A model generated the notes under the pieces. That model worked only from the letters and a program-made list of their open reading frames with translations, ran no database searches and was not told the origin of the DNA. A DNA stretch of 37,476 bases from an uncultured Alphaproteobacteria bacterium (GTDB taxonomy: Bacteria > Pseudomonadota > Alphaproteobacteria > Micavibrionales > Micavibrionaceae). The translations under genes were made by a program, and so were the position numbers. The stretch spans positions 1 through 37,476 of the forward strand of contig CALHAW010000007.1 of the NCBI GenBank assembly GCA_937934135.1, in the 5' to 3' direction. The first letter of the stretch is position 1. Each line of letters starts with the position of its first letter. Shown piece by piece: positions 7,824 through 17,189 of this stretch.

Positions 7824-8999
7824 ATACACCCAATAAGACCTGTTTTATTAGCTATCATTTTTATTGCCGCGTTCGCGTTTGGGCAACAGAATATCTTTGC
7901 GGCCGCCGTAGATGACGGCAATTCAGGCACAACCAATAGCACAGGAATATGTGCTGATGGTAGCGAGAACATCCCAAGGCCTGCCGCAGGTTTTGGAGTA
8001 ACCAGTAACATGGGATACAGAGATACAGGCATCGCCGGCGCCAGTAAATGGCATAAAGGAACAGACTACGCCACGGGGTGCGGCACATCTATCGCTGGCC
8101 CGCCATCTGGTTGTCAAAAAATCGGCGGCAATGCAACAGGAACACGGGGCGGATATGGACATGTTGCAACCTTTAATTGTGGTAAAAATAACGCTGGCCA
8201 AGACATTATGATTCAGTATGCCCATCTTCAGGGCGCAAATTCCTACAACGCCAATTCAAACACTATCACAACAGGTAATAGTGGCGTGGGAGGCTGTCAT
8301 CTTGATTACATCATGACTATAGGCGGTAAAACCGTTGACGCCCAATGCGCAACAGGAAATGTTGGAGGAACTTACGACTATGGGAATAGCTCACGCAAAA
8401 GCGGCCCTACCTGCCCGCAAAGTGGCTCTGTTAATATCTGTGACAGCGCTTTTGGTGAGCAATTAAGACAGCATTCAGATGAAAAATTTTCTGGCAGTGG
8501 CGGGCGTAATGGATATGATATCGCCAATGGTCAAACAACTAGTGGCGGCGGCGGTGCAGATAGCGGCACACAAAATAGTGAAGGATTTGATGCTGGCGAC
8601 CCTATATCTATCTTCCAAGGCACGCAAAACTTACCAGGCGGTGACCCTATTGTGCCGCCGCGTGGCCCCATTGAAGAACCCGGCCCTGCTCCCAATACCT
8701 TAGCAGAGCCAAATGTTGGTCCTGAAGAAGCTTTTACCCCTGAGGCGCTACAACCACGCTGTGCGACCAGTACTTGTATCTCGCAAGACCATATTGACAA
8801 TGCAAAACACAAAAATGTCGCCGATGACAAAATGTTAAGCTATCACGATCAAATTTTACCACCAAAATCAGGAAATTGTCCTGTGCCTAAAGAAACAGGG
8901 GTAACTGCATATCGTCAAGCTGTAGGAAAATATGAAAAGAAACCAGATACCTTCTGCCTTAACCAAGGGTGCGTCAAAGTGGGACAAGAATGTCAGTAA
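7824..8999 (+). CDS. Secreted M23-like protein with altered zinc site; apparent AUA start
   Basis: 391 residues if read from ATA 7824. The first ATG in frame (8010) would remove the signal peptide and start inside the M23 fold. No ATG, GTG, TTG or CTG occurs in frame between the upstream TAG (7812-7814) and 8010. AGGAG (7813-7817) lies 6 bases before ATA 7824, and the product then opens with a good signal peptide (PVLLAIIFIAAFAFG, cleavage about residue 26). M23 residues: H77-x3-D81 (WHKGTDYA), H134 (YAHLQG), but HLD (H159-x-D161) replaces the HxH motif, so one zinc ligand is changed. A Gly/Pro-rich linker and a Cys-rich tail (ETGVT ... FCLNQGC) follow; the tail recurs in the next gene. Probably a paralogue of the 5747 gene, active or structural. 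Confidence 0.75.
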   Translation: MHPIRPVLLAIIFIAAFAFGQQNIFAAAVDDGNSGTTNSTGICADGSENIPRPAAGFGVTSNMGYRDTGIAGASKWHKGTDYATGCGTSIAGPPSGCQKIGGNATGTRGGYGHVATFNCGKNNAGQDIMIQYAHLQGANSYNANSNTITTGNSGVGGCHLDYIMTIGGKTVDAQCATGNVGGTYDYGNSSRKSGPTCPQSGSVNICDSAFGEQLRQHSDEKFSGSGGRNGYDIANGQTTSGGGGADSGTQNSEGFDAGDPISIFQGTQNLPGGDPIVPPRGPIEEPGPAPNTLAEPNVGPEEAFTPEALQPRCATSTCISQDHIDNAKHKNVADDKMLSYHDQILPPKSGNCPVPKETGVTAYRQAVGKYEKKPDTFCLNQGCVKVGQECQ

Positions 9000-9067
9000 C
9001 AAAAATGAAATATACTATATATTTGCCAAAACAGGGCGTAATCAGATAAAATGATAAGGTGATCAAT

Positions 9068-9994
9068 ATGAAAAAACTAATAATCTGCTCTTTACTGCTC
9101 CTGGCGGGACTTATTATGGTTCCTACCTCTTCCTATGCACAACCGCAAATCGCCGAGCAGCCCTGTGATGCCGGATTTTGGAGGCAAATGGAAGCGCGCG
9201 CTTGGCAAGAAGCCGAACGTGAAATCATGCAAAATCAAAATCTGATCTTCAAACCAGATTCGGTTTTGGATTACACCTGTTTTGATCAATTTGCCAACAT
9301 TGCGGCTGCACAGGGCGGTGAAATCTTCACCCACACCAATTATTTTGGAGAGAAAATTATTGAGCGCAGTATGAATGAATCAACCAATAACGCCATCAAA
9401 TCTGTGGTTAGCTTTGCCTTACAAGGTTATAAGATCGGTCAATTTCCCAATAGTTTTTTAGGGGGACGGTCTGGAGCAATGAGCGCCAGCACAACACGGC
9501 ATAGCGCGCAAAACCCTAGTAATGGAAATTCTGCGCAATATAGCTGTAGCAACATGTCACGTATTTGGCAGGCCGCAAAATGTGCTAACTTCATCGATAA
9601 CTCAAACTTTAATGATATTGATGGCTTTTACCCCTTTAAGAAAATCAAAGGGGAAACAGCAGAACTTGATGTTCAAAGCTATGAAGAAATAAAGGAAACA
9701 CGGGCTTATCCCTCGCCATGCAATGGAGAAGCGGGTCGGTTAAGTTGGAAAAAAAGTAATGAATTAGCTGCTAATATAGATCAAGATTTATACTTATTCC
9801 AATCCCCTCTCGGTGAAATCTATAGGAAAGTGAATGATAAGATCGAGCCAGGAAAATGTACTGGGGGCGGCATTGAAACGGGCGTTACCGTAATCACCAA
9901 AGACGGTGCAAAAGGTATGGATGGGGTGTGTTCTAACCCTGGCTGTTCTTGGAATGAAGGTGGATCATGCAGTGGTCCAGCAGGCGGCGGCTGA
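9068..9994 (+). CDS. Secreted 'WQAAKC'-module protein with Cys-rich tail, function unknown
   Basis: 308 residues from ATG 9068 (a GTG at 9059 is possible; AAGG sits 9 bases before the ATG). Signal peptide residues 1-24, cleavage after SYA. Residues 33-190 match the C-terminal module of the protein at 5747: (F/I)xxKxDSVLxxxCFxQ here as FKPDSVLDYTCFDQF, and SRIWQAAKCANF against NRVWQAAKCKNF. The last 45 residues match the tail of the 7824 protein: C-x5-ETGVT, then a VCSNPGC/FCLNQGC element and a final Cys. Thus the 7824 and 9068 proteins together carry the same modules as the 5747 protein plus a shared tail. The module is not recognised. 68 bases separate it from the previous gene. Confidence 0.8.
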   Translation: MKKLIICSLLLLAGLIMVPTSSYAQPQIAEQPCDAGFWRQMEARAWQEAEREIMQNQNLIFKPDSVLDYTCFDQFANIAAAQGGEIFTHTNYFGEKIIERSMNESTNNAIKSVVSFALQGYKIGQFPNSFLGGRSGAMSASTTRHSAQNPSNGNSAQYSCSNMSRIWQAAKCANFIDNSNFNDIDGFYPFKKIKGETAELDVQSYEEIKETRAYPSPCNGEAGRLSWKKSNELAANIDQDLYLFQSPLGEIYRKVNDKIEPGKCTGGGIETGVTVITKDGAKGMDGVCSNPGCSWNEGGSCSGPAGGG

Positions 9995-10001
9995 TAAACG
10001 C

Positions 10002-10038
10002 GTTTTACCGCACATAATCTTTGCCTAAAGGGTAAAAC
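10002..10038 (+). terminator. Stem-loop between the secreted cluster and waaA
   Basis: GTTTTACC (10002-10009) and GGTAAAAC (10031-10038) are perfect inverted repeats with a 21-base loop, directly after the stop of the last secreted-protein gene. There is no clear U-run, so termination is only a guess. A TATAAT at 10042-10047, just upstream of waaA, could be the -10 of a waaA promoter. Confidence 0.3.
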
Positions 10039-10056
10039 CTCTATAATTTAGCCCTC

Positions 10057-11328
10057 ATGCTCAACCTCTATAAAATATTGGTTTATCTTCTAACGCCCTT
10101 CCTCTGGGCGCTTCTGTTTGTGCGTAAAATCAAAGGCAAAGAAGATACGGCCCGGATCAAGGAACGGCGCGGCATCCCTTCCCTTCCCTGTCCTCAAGGG
10201 CATCTTATTTGGATTCACGCCGCTAGTGTCGGTGAAGCACAATCTGCACTTATTTTAATCAACCGTATTCAAAAAATATCAGGCAATATTCACTTCCTTG
10301 TCACCAGTGGCACTGTGACCTCTGCCACATTGATGGCGGCACGCCTTCCCGCCAAAGCATTTCATCAATATGTTCCTCTTGATCACTGTTCATGGGTTAA
10401 TCGGTTTTTAGATCATTGGCAACCAGACTTTGTCCTTTGGATGGAGTCAGAATTATGGCCGGCAACGCTCGATAATTTAAAGCGCCGCAATATTCCACTC
10501 TTATTGATTAATGCCCGCTTATCAGACACATCTTTTATACGGTGGAAAATAATCCAACCCGTTGCCAAGAAAATATTAAACTGTTTTAATTTAATCATCA
10601 CGCAAACAGAAAAAGACGCGGAACGCTATAACGCACTGGGCGCATCCAAAGTGATTGCCACAGATAATATCAAATATAGCGCCGCCACACTGCCCCATGA
10701 CGCCGCAGACTTAGAACAGTTACAGCATGACCTTAAAGATCGCCCCATTTGGCTTTATGCCAGTACTCATGAGGGAGAGGAAGCGATAGCATGCCGCATA
10801 CATGATGCGTTAAAACACGCATTCCCTAACCTACTTACCATCCTTGTTCCTCGTCACCCTGAACGACGTGATGCGTTAAAAATGCTTCATCCAAATATCG
10901 TATTTCGCGGTACAGAAAAAAATCTACCTACTGACACAACAGAAATTTATATTGCGGACACATTGGGAGAATTAGGTTTATTTTATCGCCTCTCTCCCAT
11001 CGCCATGATCGGCCGATCATTCAGCAATGATGGCGGCGGCGGGCATAACCCGATTGAAGCCGCGCAGTTAAACTGCGCCGTAATAACGGGTGCAAATATT
11101 CAATATCAAAGCGCTATTTTCCAAGCCCTGCACGATCAAGACGCTGTGCTTCAAGTCCATACAGAAGCAGCGTTTCAAGAAACACTCACCACGCTTATCA
11201 AAGACAACACCTTAAGAGAGCAATATCAAACCCGTGCCTTTAATTTTGCGCAATCTAAAAACAAAGCTGTTGATGATGTGATAGAACAGATCAAGCCATT
11301 TTTACCAATGGGAGGAAGCCATGATTAA
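10057..11328 (+). CDS. waaA: 3-deoxy-D-manno-octulosonic acid (Kdo) transferase
   Basis: 423 residues, the normal size. WaaA adds Kdo from CMP-Kdo to the lipid A precursor at the inner membrane. An N-terminal hydrophobic anchor (residues 5-22) is followed by the N-terminal half of a GT-B fold with the acceptor-site motif IHAASVGEAQSA (Glu at residue 60, the expected catalytic base), LVTSGTVTSATL, and VLWMESELWP. The C-terminal half has YASTHEGEE, PRHPERRD, and SFSNDGGGGHNPIEAA, the conserved sugar-nucleotide site. It overlaps lpxK by 8 bases, so the two are translationally coupled. Confidence 0.96.
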   Translation: MLNLYKILVYLLTPFLWALLFVRKIKGKEDTARIKERRGIPSLPCPQGHLIWIHAASVGEAQSALILINRIQKISGNIHFLVTSGTVTSATLMAARLPAKAFHQYVPLDHCSWVNRFLDHWQPDFVLWMESELWPATLDNLKRRNIPLLLINARLSDTSFIRWKIIQPVAKKILNCFNLIITQTEKDAERYNALGASKVIATDNIKYSAATLPHDAADLEQLQHDLKDRPIWLYASTHEGEEAIACRIHDALKHAFPNLLTILVPRHPERRDALKMLHPNIVFRGTEKNLPTDTTEIYIADTLGELGLFYRLSPIAMIGRSFSNDGGGGHNPIEAAQLNCAVITGANIQYQSAIFQALHDQDAVLQVHTEAAFQETLTTLIKDNTLREQYQTRAFNFAQSKNKAVDDVIEQIKPFLPMGGSHD

Positions 11329-12274
11329 AACTCCTGCCTTTTGGTATAAGAAAAAAGGCGTGCTTTCAACGCTCCTCCTGCCTGCTGCATGGATTTATCA
11401 AATTGGTCATTCTATAACGCAGGCTATACCGTGCAATCCATATAAAACTAGTATCCCCGTTCTTTGTGTTGGGAATGCCATTGCAGGTGGCGGAGGAAAA
11501 ACACCAACCGTTATTGCGCTTGTTTCTTTTCTAAAAGAAAATGGCTTATATCAAAACCCTTATATACTCACCCGTGGCTATGGCAGTAAAAACGACATGC
11601 CAGTCCTTGTGGATGTAGTCAATCATAGCGCGTCAGATGTGGGAGACGAACCCCTCCTCCTTGCACAGCACGCCCCCACAATCGTCAGCGCCAATCGTGC
11701 AAGCGGCGCAAAGCTGGCAGAAGAATACGGCGCCGATATTATCATCATGGATGATGGCTTGCTCCACCGCTCGCTCTATAAAGACCTAAATATCCTCGTC
11801 GTGGATCGTCAAATTGATTTTGGGAATAACAGAACACTTCCCGCGGGGCCATTACGCGAGCCTCTATCAAAAATTCTTCCTAAAATTAATTGCGTCTTTA
11901 CCATTGGACGGCCTTTTGATGCGGCAGATTACCCTGTCTTTGAAACAACCTTAACCGCGACTAAGAAACCTGACTCTAATAAAGACTATATTGCCTTTGC
12001 GGGTATCGCCATTCCTGATAAATTTAAAAACACTTTATTGGAGTTAGGGTATAAAATTAAAGAGTGGCATGAATTTTCAGATCACCATGCCTATTCACTA
12101 AATGATATAGAGGTCTTAAAGAAAAAAACAGGGCAATTAATTACCACAGAAAAAGATTTCGTGCGCTTGCCACCAAACTTTCAAAAACAGGTTGAAACAT
12201 TGCCTGTGACAATCACAGTAAATGATCCGAACGCACTCTTAACATTCATACAAAACCATTTAAAAACATCATGA
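11321..12274 (+). CDS. lpxK: Tetraacyldisaccharide 4'-kinase
   Basis: 317 residues. LpxK phosphorylates the 4' position of the lipid A disaccharide. The N-terminal membrane-associated region (WYKKKGVLSTLLLPAAWIY) and a P-loop at residues 51-62 (GNAIAGGGGKTP, with the unusual GGGGKTP instead of GGTGKTP) are present, as are LTRGYGSK, DVGDEPLLLA, and the IIMDDGLLHRSL motif that supplies catalytic acidic residues. The C-terminal half has FAGIAIPDKF and TTEKDFVRLP. The final codons overlap the following acyltransferase by ATGA. Confidence 0.95.
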   Translation: MIKTPAFWYKKKGVLSTLLLPAAWIYQIGHSITQAIPCNPYKTSIPVLCVGNAIAGGGGKTPTVIALVSFLKENGLYQNPYILTRGYGSKNDMPVLVDVVNHSASDVGDEPLLLAQHAPTIVSANRASGAKLAEEYGADIIIMDDGLLHRSLYKDLNILVVDRQIDFGNNRTLPAGPLREPLSKILPKINCVFTIGRPFDAADYPVFETTLTATKKPDSNKDYIAFAGIAIPDKFKNTLLELGYKIKEWHEFSDHHAYSLNDIEVLKKKTGQLITTEKDFVRLPPNFQKQVETLPVTITVNDPNALLTFIQNHLKTS

Positions 12275-13116
12275 AAAAAATCCGTTATTTTTTTGAATCT
12301 CTCTTGCTCTTGCTTTTCTTAGGGCTTTCAAAATGCCTGCCTTTATCATGGGCATCGGGCCTTGGTGGGTTTATTGGCCGTACTCTTGGTCCGCGCCTTG
12401 CCGCATCACGCAAAGCATATCGTAATATTCAAAAAATATATCCTGATATGCCACCCCAACAGCAAACAAAAATTATTACAGGCATGTGGGATAATTTAGC
12501 GCGCGTCATGCTGGAATTTCCTCATTTGAAAAAAATAGGGAGCCAACGCACAACCATTATTAATGCCGAACTTTTGGATCAGTATAAAAACAAACCGGTA
12601 GTATTTATTTCTGGACATTTGGGAAATTGGGAATGTTGTCCCCCTGCGCTCTTACTTCAAAAAGAATTTTATATGCACCCCGTTTACCGTGCGCCCAATA
12701 ATCCTGTATCGGATTGGTTACTAAACAAAGCACGCCAAATGGGTGGACGTTTAAAACCTATTCCAAAATCAAAAGGGGGCGCCCGTCAAATGGTTAAAAT
12801 CCTAAAAAATAATGAAGGGATTGGTATGTTGATTGACCAAAAATATAATGAGGGGATTGAGGTTGATTTTCTGGGACATCCCGCAATGACTTTTCCTGCC
12901 TTTGCTAACTTACCACAAAAATTTAATTGCCCTCTCATTCCCCTCCATATTGAACGGTTAAAAGGGGCAAATTTTCAAGTAACCGTCTTACCCGCTATCC
13001 CCACTGCGGGACGCGCCATAGAAGATATTATTGGCGATAGTCACGCTTTGTTTAAAACCTGGATTGAAAAAAATCCTGAACAATGGCTTTGGCTTCACAG
13101 ACGATGGAAGAGTTAA
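12271..13116 (+). CDS. LpxL/HtrB-type lipid A acyltransferase
   Basis: 281 residues, start overlapping the lpxK stop by 4 bases. A membrane anchor (residues 8-22) is followed by the LpxL family landmarks: AYRNIQKIYPDM, the HX4E catalytic pair H116/E121 in SGHLGNWE, VYRAPNNPVSDWLLNKAR, LIDQKYNEGIEVDFLG, and the ending PEQWLWLHRRWK. These enzymes add secondary acyl chains to Kdo-lipid A; its position after waaA and lpxK fits. Which chain and position (LpxL or LpxM type) cannot be told from sequence. Confidence 0.92.
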   Translation: MKKIRYFFESLLLLLFLGLSKCLPLSWASGLGGFIGRTLGPRLAASRKAYRNIQKIYPDMPPQQQTKIITGMWDNLARVMLEFPHLKKIGSQRTTIINAELLDQYKNKPVVFISGHLGNWECCPPALLLQKEFYMHPVYRAPNNPVSDWLLNKARQMGGRLKPIPKSKGGARQMVKILKNNEGIGMLIDQKYNEGIEVDFLGHPAMTFPAFANLPQKFNCPLIPLHIERLKGANFQVTVLPAIPTAGRAIEDIIGDSHALFKTWIEKNPEQWLWLHRRWKS

Positions 13117-13134
13117 AAAAGGAAAAATTTAAAT

Positions 13135-14478
13135 ATGTCTCATGATTTTGATTATGATTATTTTGTTATTGGCGGCGGCTCTGGCGGTGTACGGTCTTCC
13201 CGCATTGCCGCAGCGCATGGCGCAAAGGTCGGCATTGCTGAAGGTAAACATTGGGGAGGCACATGCGTGAATGTTGGCTGTGTTCCCAAAAAATTCTTTA
13301 CCTACGCCGCAGATTACAGACCCAGCTTCGATGATGCCGAAGGGTATGGATGGCGCGCGGAAAACATCTCGTTTGATTGGCAAAAATTAATCAATAATAA
13401 AAACACAGAAATTAAGCGATTAAACGCAATTTATGACGATCTCTTGGGTAATGCTGGCGTCACACGTTATGAAGGCTATGCTGCATTTAAAAATGCCCAT
13501 ACTGTGATTGTTAATGGCGAAGAAATTACAGCTAATAAATTCCTCATTGCCGTGGGCGGTACACCCCGCAGCCCATTTTATGAAGGCGCGGAATACACAC
13601 ATAATTCAGATGATATGTTTGCCCTTCCTACACTCCCTAAGCGTATCGTTATTGAAGGGGGCGGATATATTGCCGTTGAATTTGCGCATATTTTCCATGG
13701 TCTTGGCTGTGATGTCACCATCACCTACCGCAAAGCACCATTGATCAAAAGTTTTGATACAGATATAGCGCAGTTTTTAACCAGCGAAATGGAAAAACAA
13801 GGAATTACGCTTAAACTTAAAACCAATATTGAAAAAATTGAAAAGAATGAATCTCTTTCGGTTACACTTGATAATGGTGATGTTATTGACTGTGATGTGG
13901 TGCTGTCGGCCATTGGACGTATCCCACATACAAATAATTTAGGGCTAGAGAATATCACGCTCGATCAAACGTCAAATGAACAAATCAAAATTAATGATGA
14001 TTATCAAACAAGCATGCCACACATTTACGCCGTTGGAGACGTGAGTAATAAAATCAACCTAACACCCGTTGCAATCGCCGAAGGACATATTTTAGCAGAT
14101 CGTTTATTCGGCACCAGTGAAGAACGCCAAGCTAACTTTGACAATATTCCAACCGCCGTCTTTTCAAATCCACAAATCGGAACGGTCGGCCTATCTGAAG
14201 AACAGGCGCGTGATAAGGGATATGATGCGAAAACCTATCAATCAACCTTTAAACCCATGCGTCATGCCTTATCTGGTCGTGATGAAAAAACCATGATGAA
14301 ATTAGTTATTGATATAAAAACGGATAAAGTAATTGGTGCGCATATGTGCGGCGCAGATGCGGCAGAAATGATGCAAGGGATCGGCATTGCCCTTCAATGT
14401 GGCGCAACCAAAGCTGACTTTAACCGTACCATCGGCATTCACCCTACATCCGCAGAAGAATTTGTGACGATGAAATAA
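13135..14478 (+). CDS. gor: Glutathione-disulfide reductase
   Basis: 447 residues. FAD-binding site VIGGGSGGVR (residues 11-20), redox-active disulfide C44/C49 in GGTCVNVGCVPKK, second nucleotide site EGGGYIAVEFAHIFHGLG, and a YRK following it, in the position where gor has the Arg that favours NADPH over NADH. The second FAD motif is IYAVGDVSN, and the C-terminal catalytic His-Glu is in HPTSAEEFVTMK (H436, E441). This ending and the NADPH-type residues separate it from dihydrolipoamide and mercuric reductases. It reads 18 bases after the acyltransferase and may be co-transcribed. It converges on the phosphodiesterase-like gene. Confidence 0.94.
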   Translation: MSHDFDYDYFVIGGGSGGVRSSRIAAAHGAKVGIAEGKHWGGTCVNVGCVPKKFFTYAADYRPSFDDAEGYGWRAENISFDWQKLINNKNTEIKRLNAIYDDLLGNAGVTRYEGYAAFKNAHTVIVNGEEITANKFLIAVGGTPRSPFYEGAEYTHNSDDMFALPTLPKRIVIEGGGYIAVEFAHIFHGLGCDVTITYRKAPLIKSFDTDIAQFLTSEMEKQGITLKLKTNIEKIEKNESLSVTLDNGDVIDCDVVLSAIGRIPHTNNLGLENITLDQTSNEQIKINDDYQTSMPHIYAVGDVSNKINLTPVAIAEGHILADRLFGTSEERQANFDNIPTAVFSNPQIGTVGLSEEQARDKGYDAKTYQSTFKPMRHALSGRDEKTMMKLVIDIKTDKVIGAHMCGADAAEMMQGIGIALQCGATKADFNRTIGIHPTSAEEFVTMK

Positions 14479-14481
14479 GCT

Positions 14482-15681
14482 TTACGCGATTCCTGGTTTT
14501 GGCTGCGGTATAAATTTTTGAAGAAAATTATTTTCAACGGAATACACAACGCTGTTTTCTTTATCTGTTTTAAATTTCTCCATCATACTCTCAAAATGTG
14601 GTTGAAATGGCTTCATTTCAGGAAGGGCGAATAACCGTTGAATAATGGGCGTATTCCGAAAATTAATTTCATTTTCTGGATCAATTATAATAGGCGTAGG
14701 GGATTTCACATTTAATTTTCCATTGATCTCAGTCGTCAGGCGCGCTGAATAAGACACTGCTAAATCATGCCCTCTCGCAACGCCCGAGAACAAATCACCT
14801 GCGCGTAATATCTTACCAATATGGATTAAATCAGGCCTGTCAACCAGACGTGCCATTGCGTTTCGTGCTGTTTCATTCCAGTTTTGCAAATCAGGCATGG
14901 CAGGGACTTTTTCTAAATTGCTGGGAAAGTAATGATCATATAAATCATCAACAATCATCGCAGGTGCTTGTTCCTCTCCTGATACATCAGAAGAAAATAC
15001 AATAACGCGTGAATCCGCAATCAATTCGGGATCTATACCCAAGGCACGTTCATATAATTCCGCAATATCTTGCGCATAGACCTCTTCTAAAAGTGGTGTA
15101 TGTTCACCCATTACATTAGGCATTCTATTGCCAACAAACCCCCTATGTCCCTCATCATGCTTTATCGCACTCCATAATAAAAGTAACGTGTCATGGTGAT
15201 CTAATGCGCATTGTGATGCCAAACGCATTGAATCAATAACAGCATCTCTAAAATGCCCATTCCAATGATATGGATTATTATGATCAACATCCGCCACAAT
15301 GGCATGCGTTAAAATTGCTTTTGCCATTTGTACTTCTGGTGTTTCTTGGCGTGCATTCGGGTCAATATTTAAGTGATTCAACACAGACCATGCAATCGAT
15401 GATAATGATGGTGCATCACCCTTATTCCATTGCTCAGTGATATTATTAACGCGCGTTATATATTGATCAGGCTCTACATCTTTTTGTATAAGCTCAGTGA
15501 ATTTTATTTCTGTTAAATGATTCAGATTATTTTCTAAACTTTGATACGCGTGATTGGCTTTTGACGTCAAAACATCTGTTGAAAATCTCTCATCTTCAAT
15601 TTGAACGCTGCCCAATAGCTCCGATAACCAATGCGGCGGCAAGTTCTCTATATTCTGTTTAAAACCTGTTTTTATAGACAT
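14482..15681 (-). CDS. HD-domain protein resembling cyclic-nucleotide phosphodiesterases (PDE class I type)
   Basis: 399 residues from ATG 15681 (a TTG at 15684 precedes it; no clear ribosome site). The catalytic signature is complete: NPYHWNGHFRDAV (H139, H143) matches the YHNxxHxxDV motif, and KHDEGHRGFVGN matches HDX2HX4N (H175, D176, H179, N185) of class I PDEs; a further Asp in LRAGDLFSG could complete the metal site. The first 120 residues are helical with no recognised sensor. Substrate is unknown: cAMP or cGMP by family analogy, but bacterial members are few and other phosphoesters are possible. It stands alone, divergent from the DAHP synthase gene. Confidence 0.8.
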   Translation of the reverse strand: MSIKTGFKQNIENLPPHWLSELLGSVQIEDERFSTDVLTSKANHAYQSLENNLNHLTEIKFTELIQKDVEPDQYITRVNNITEQWNKGDAPSLSSIAWSVLNHLNIDPNARQETPEVQMAKAILTHAIVADVDHNNPYHWNGHFRDAVIDSMRLASQCALDHHDTLLLLWSAIKHDEGHRGFVGNRMPNVMGEHTPLLEEVYAQDIAELYERALGIDPELIADSRVIVFSSDVSGEEQAPAMIVDDLYDHYFPSNLEKVPAMPDLQNWNETARNAMARLVDRPDLIHIGKILRAGDLFSGVARGHDLAVSYSARLTTEINGKLNVKSPTPIIIDPENEINFRNTPIIQRLFALPEMKPFQPHFESMMEKFKTDKENSVVYSVENNFLQKFIPQPKPGIA

Positions 15682-15833
15682 CAATTTTTTGTATTAAAGC
15701 ATGTTAATTTATTTTACCTAACATTGTTATTAGAGATTTTTTATGTCTATTGCAATGATTTTACCAATAAATCTTGTTTCAAACACAGAAACCCCGTAAA
15801 TCTATTCTCTCTAAAGAATAGAAAAGTTACAAA

Positions 15834-17189
15834 ATGACCCAAAACTGGACCCCACAAACATGGCGCGATAAACCCGCGCAACAACTCCCCACTTATCCTG
15901 ATCAGGGCGCATTGGCGAAAACTGAAAGGATTATCTCCGGCATGCCCCCGCTCGTCTTTGCGGGTGAAGCACGTCAACTTAAGGCCCAATTAGCCGATGT
16001 TTGCGCAGGCAAGGCATTCATCCTGCAAGGCGGAGACTGTGCGGAGAGCTTTAGCGAGTTCCAAACCAACAAAATCCGCGATACGTTCCGTGTCTTGCTA
16101 CAAATGGCTGTCGTCATGACCTTTGGTGGCTCTCTTCCTGTTATTAAAATGGGGCGCATGGCAGGGCAATTTGCCAAACCACGCTCTTCTGATGAGGAAA
16201 CAATGAATGGTGTAACCCTGCCCAGCTATCGCGGTGATATCATTAATAAAATGGAATTTACCGAAGAAGGGCGTATGCCTGACCCTATGCGCATGGTTCG
16301 TGCTTATAACCAATCCGCCTCAACGCTCAACTTACTTCGTGCCTTTGCGCAAGGGGGGTATGCAGACTTAAACGAAGTTCATCGTTGGAACCTCGATTTT
16401 GTAACAGACAGCCCTTTGAGTGAGCGATATGAAAAACTTGCTAATGAAATTGGGGGAGCGCTGACCTTTATGAAAGCCTGCGGCATTACCGGTGAAAATG
16501 TACCCTCCATGCGCGAAGCAGATTTTTATACATGCCATGAAGCCCTCCTTCTCCCCTACGAAGAAGCCATGACACGCGTCGATAGCACGACAGGCGATTG
16601 GTATGACACCTCTGCCCATTTCCTTTGGATTGGCGCGCGGACGCAACAAACAGACGGCGCACAGATTGAATTTGTTCGCGGCATTAACAACCCGATTGGT
16701 ATGAAAGTACCGCCAGAATTGGATGCCGATACATTAATGACTCTGATTGATACACTAAACCCTGAGAATGAACCAGGGCGTCTATCGCTTATTGCACGGA
16801 TGGGTGCGGGACAAGTAGAAGAAAAACTTGCGCCCTTGGTTCGTCGTGTCAAAGAAGAAGGCCGTAATGTTGTTTGGGTTTGTGATCCTATGCACGGCAA
16901 TATTGAAAAATCAGAGAGCGGTTTTAAAACACGCCGCTTTGATAATATTTTGGCCGAAGTAAAAGGATTTTTCGCCGTACATCGTGCTGAAGGAACGCAC
17001 CCAGGCGGCGTACATTTTGAAATGACTGGCCAAAACGTTACCGAATGTGTCGGCGGCGCGCATGATGTTAAAGATGAAGACCTTTCTAGTCGTTATCACA
17101 CCGCCTGTGATCCGCGTTTAAATGCAAATCAAGCATTGGAGCTTGCATTTTTAGTGGCGGATGAATTGAAAGCAATCGCATCTAAATGA
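15834..17189 (+). CDS. Class II 3-deoxy-7-phosphoheptulonate (DAHP) synthase
   Basis: 451 residues, the usual length for the plant-like class II enzyme. It condenses phosphoenolpyruvate and erythrose 4-phosphate, the entry to the shikimate pathway. Family landmarks: W(T/S)[36 protein letters not shown] (metal-binding Cys), [54 protein letters not shown]-like [22 protein letters not shown], and [18 protein letters not shown]. It begins a run with the next two genes; the downstream hydrolase overlaps it by 4 bases. Confidence 0.96.
   Translation: MTQNWTPQTWRDKPAQQLPTYPDQGALAKTERIISGMPPLVFAGEARQLKAQLADVCAGKAFILQGGDCAESFSEFQTNKIRDTFRVLLQMAVVMTFGGSLPVIKMGRMAGQFAKPRSSDEETMNGVTLPSYRGDIINKMEFTEEGRMPDPMRMVRAYNQSASTLNLLRAFAQGGYADLNEVHRWNLDFVTDSPLSERYEKLANEIGGALTFMKACGITGENVPSMREADFYTCHEALLLPYEEAMTRVDSTTGDWYDTSAHFLWIGARTQQTDGAQIEFVRGINNPIGMKVPPELDADTLMTLIDTLNPENEPGRLSLIARMGAGQVEEKLAPLVRRVKEEGRNVVWVCDPMHGNIEKSESGFKTRRFDNILAEVKGFFAVHRAEGTHPGGVHFEMTGQNVTECVGGAHDVKDEDLSSRYHTACDPRLNANQALELAFLVADELKAIASK

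Noticed and set aside
7820-7825. Perfect TATAAT near the start of the 7824 gene, as a promoter -10
   Set aside because: It overlaps the proposed start codon, no suitable -35 is seen, and a transcript starting there would miss the AUA start and signal peptide.
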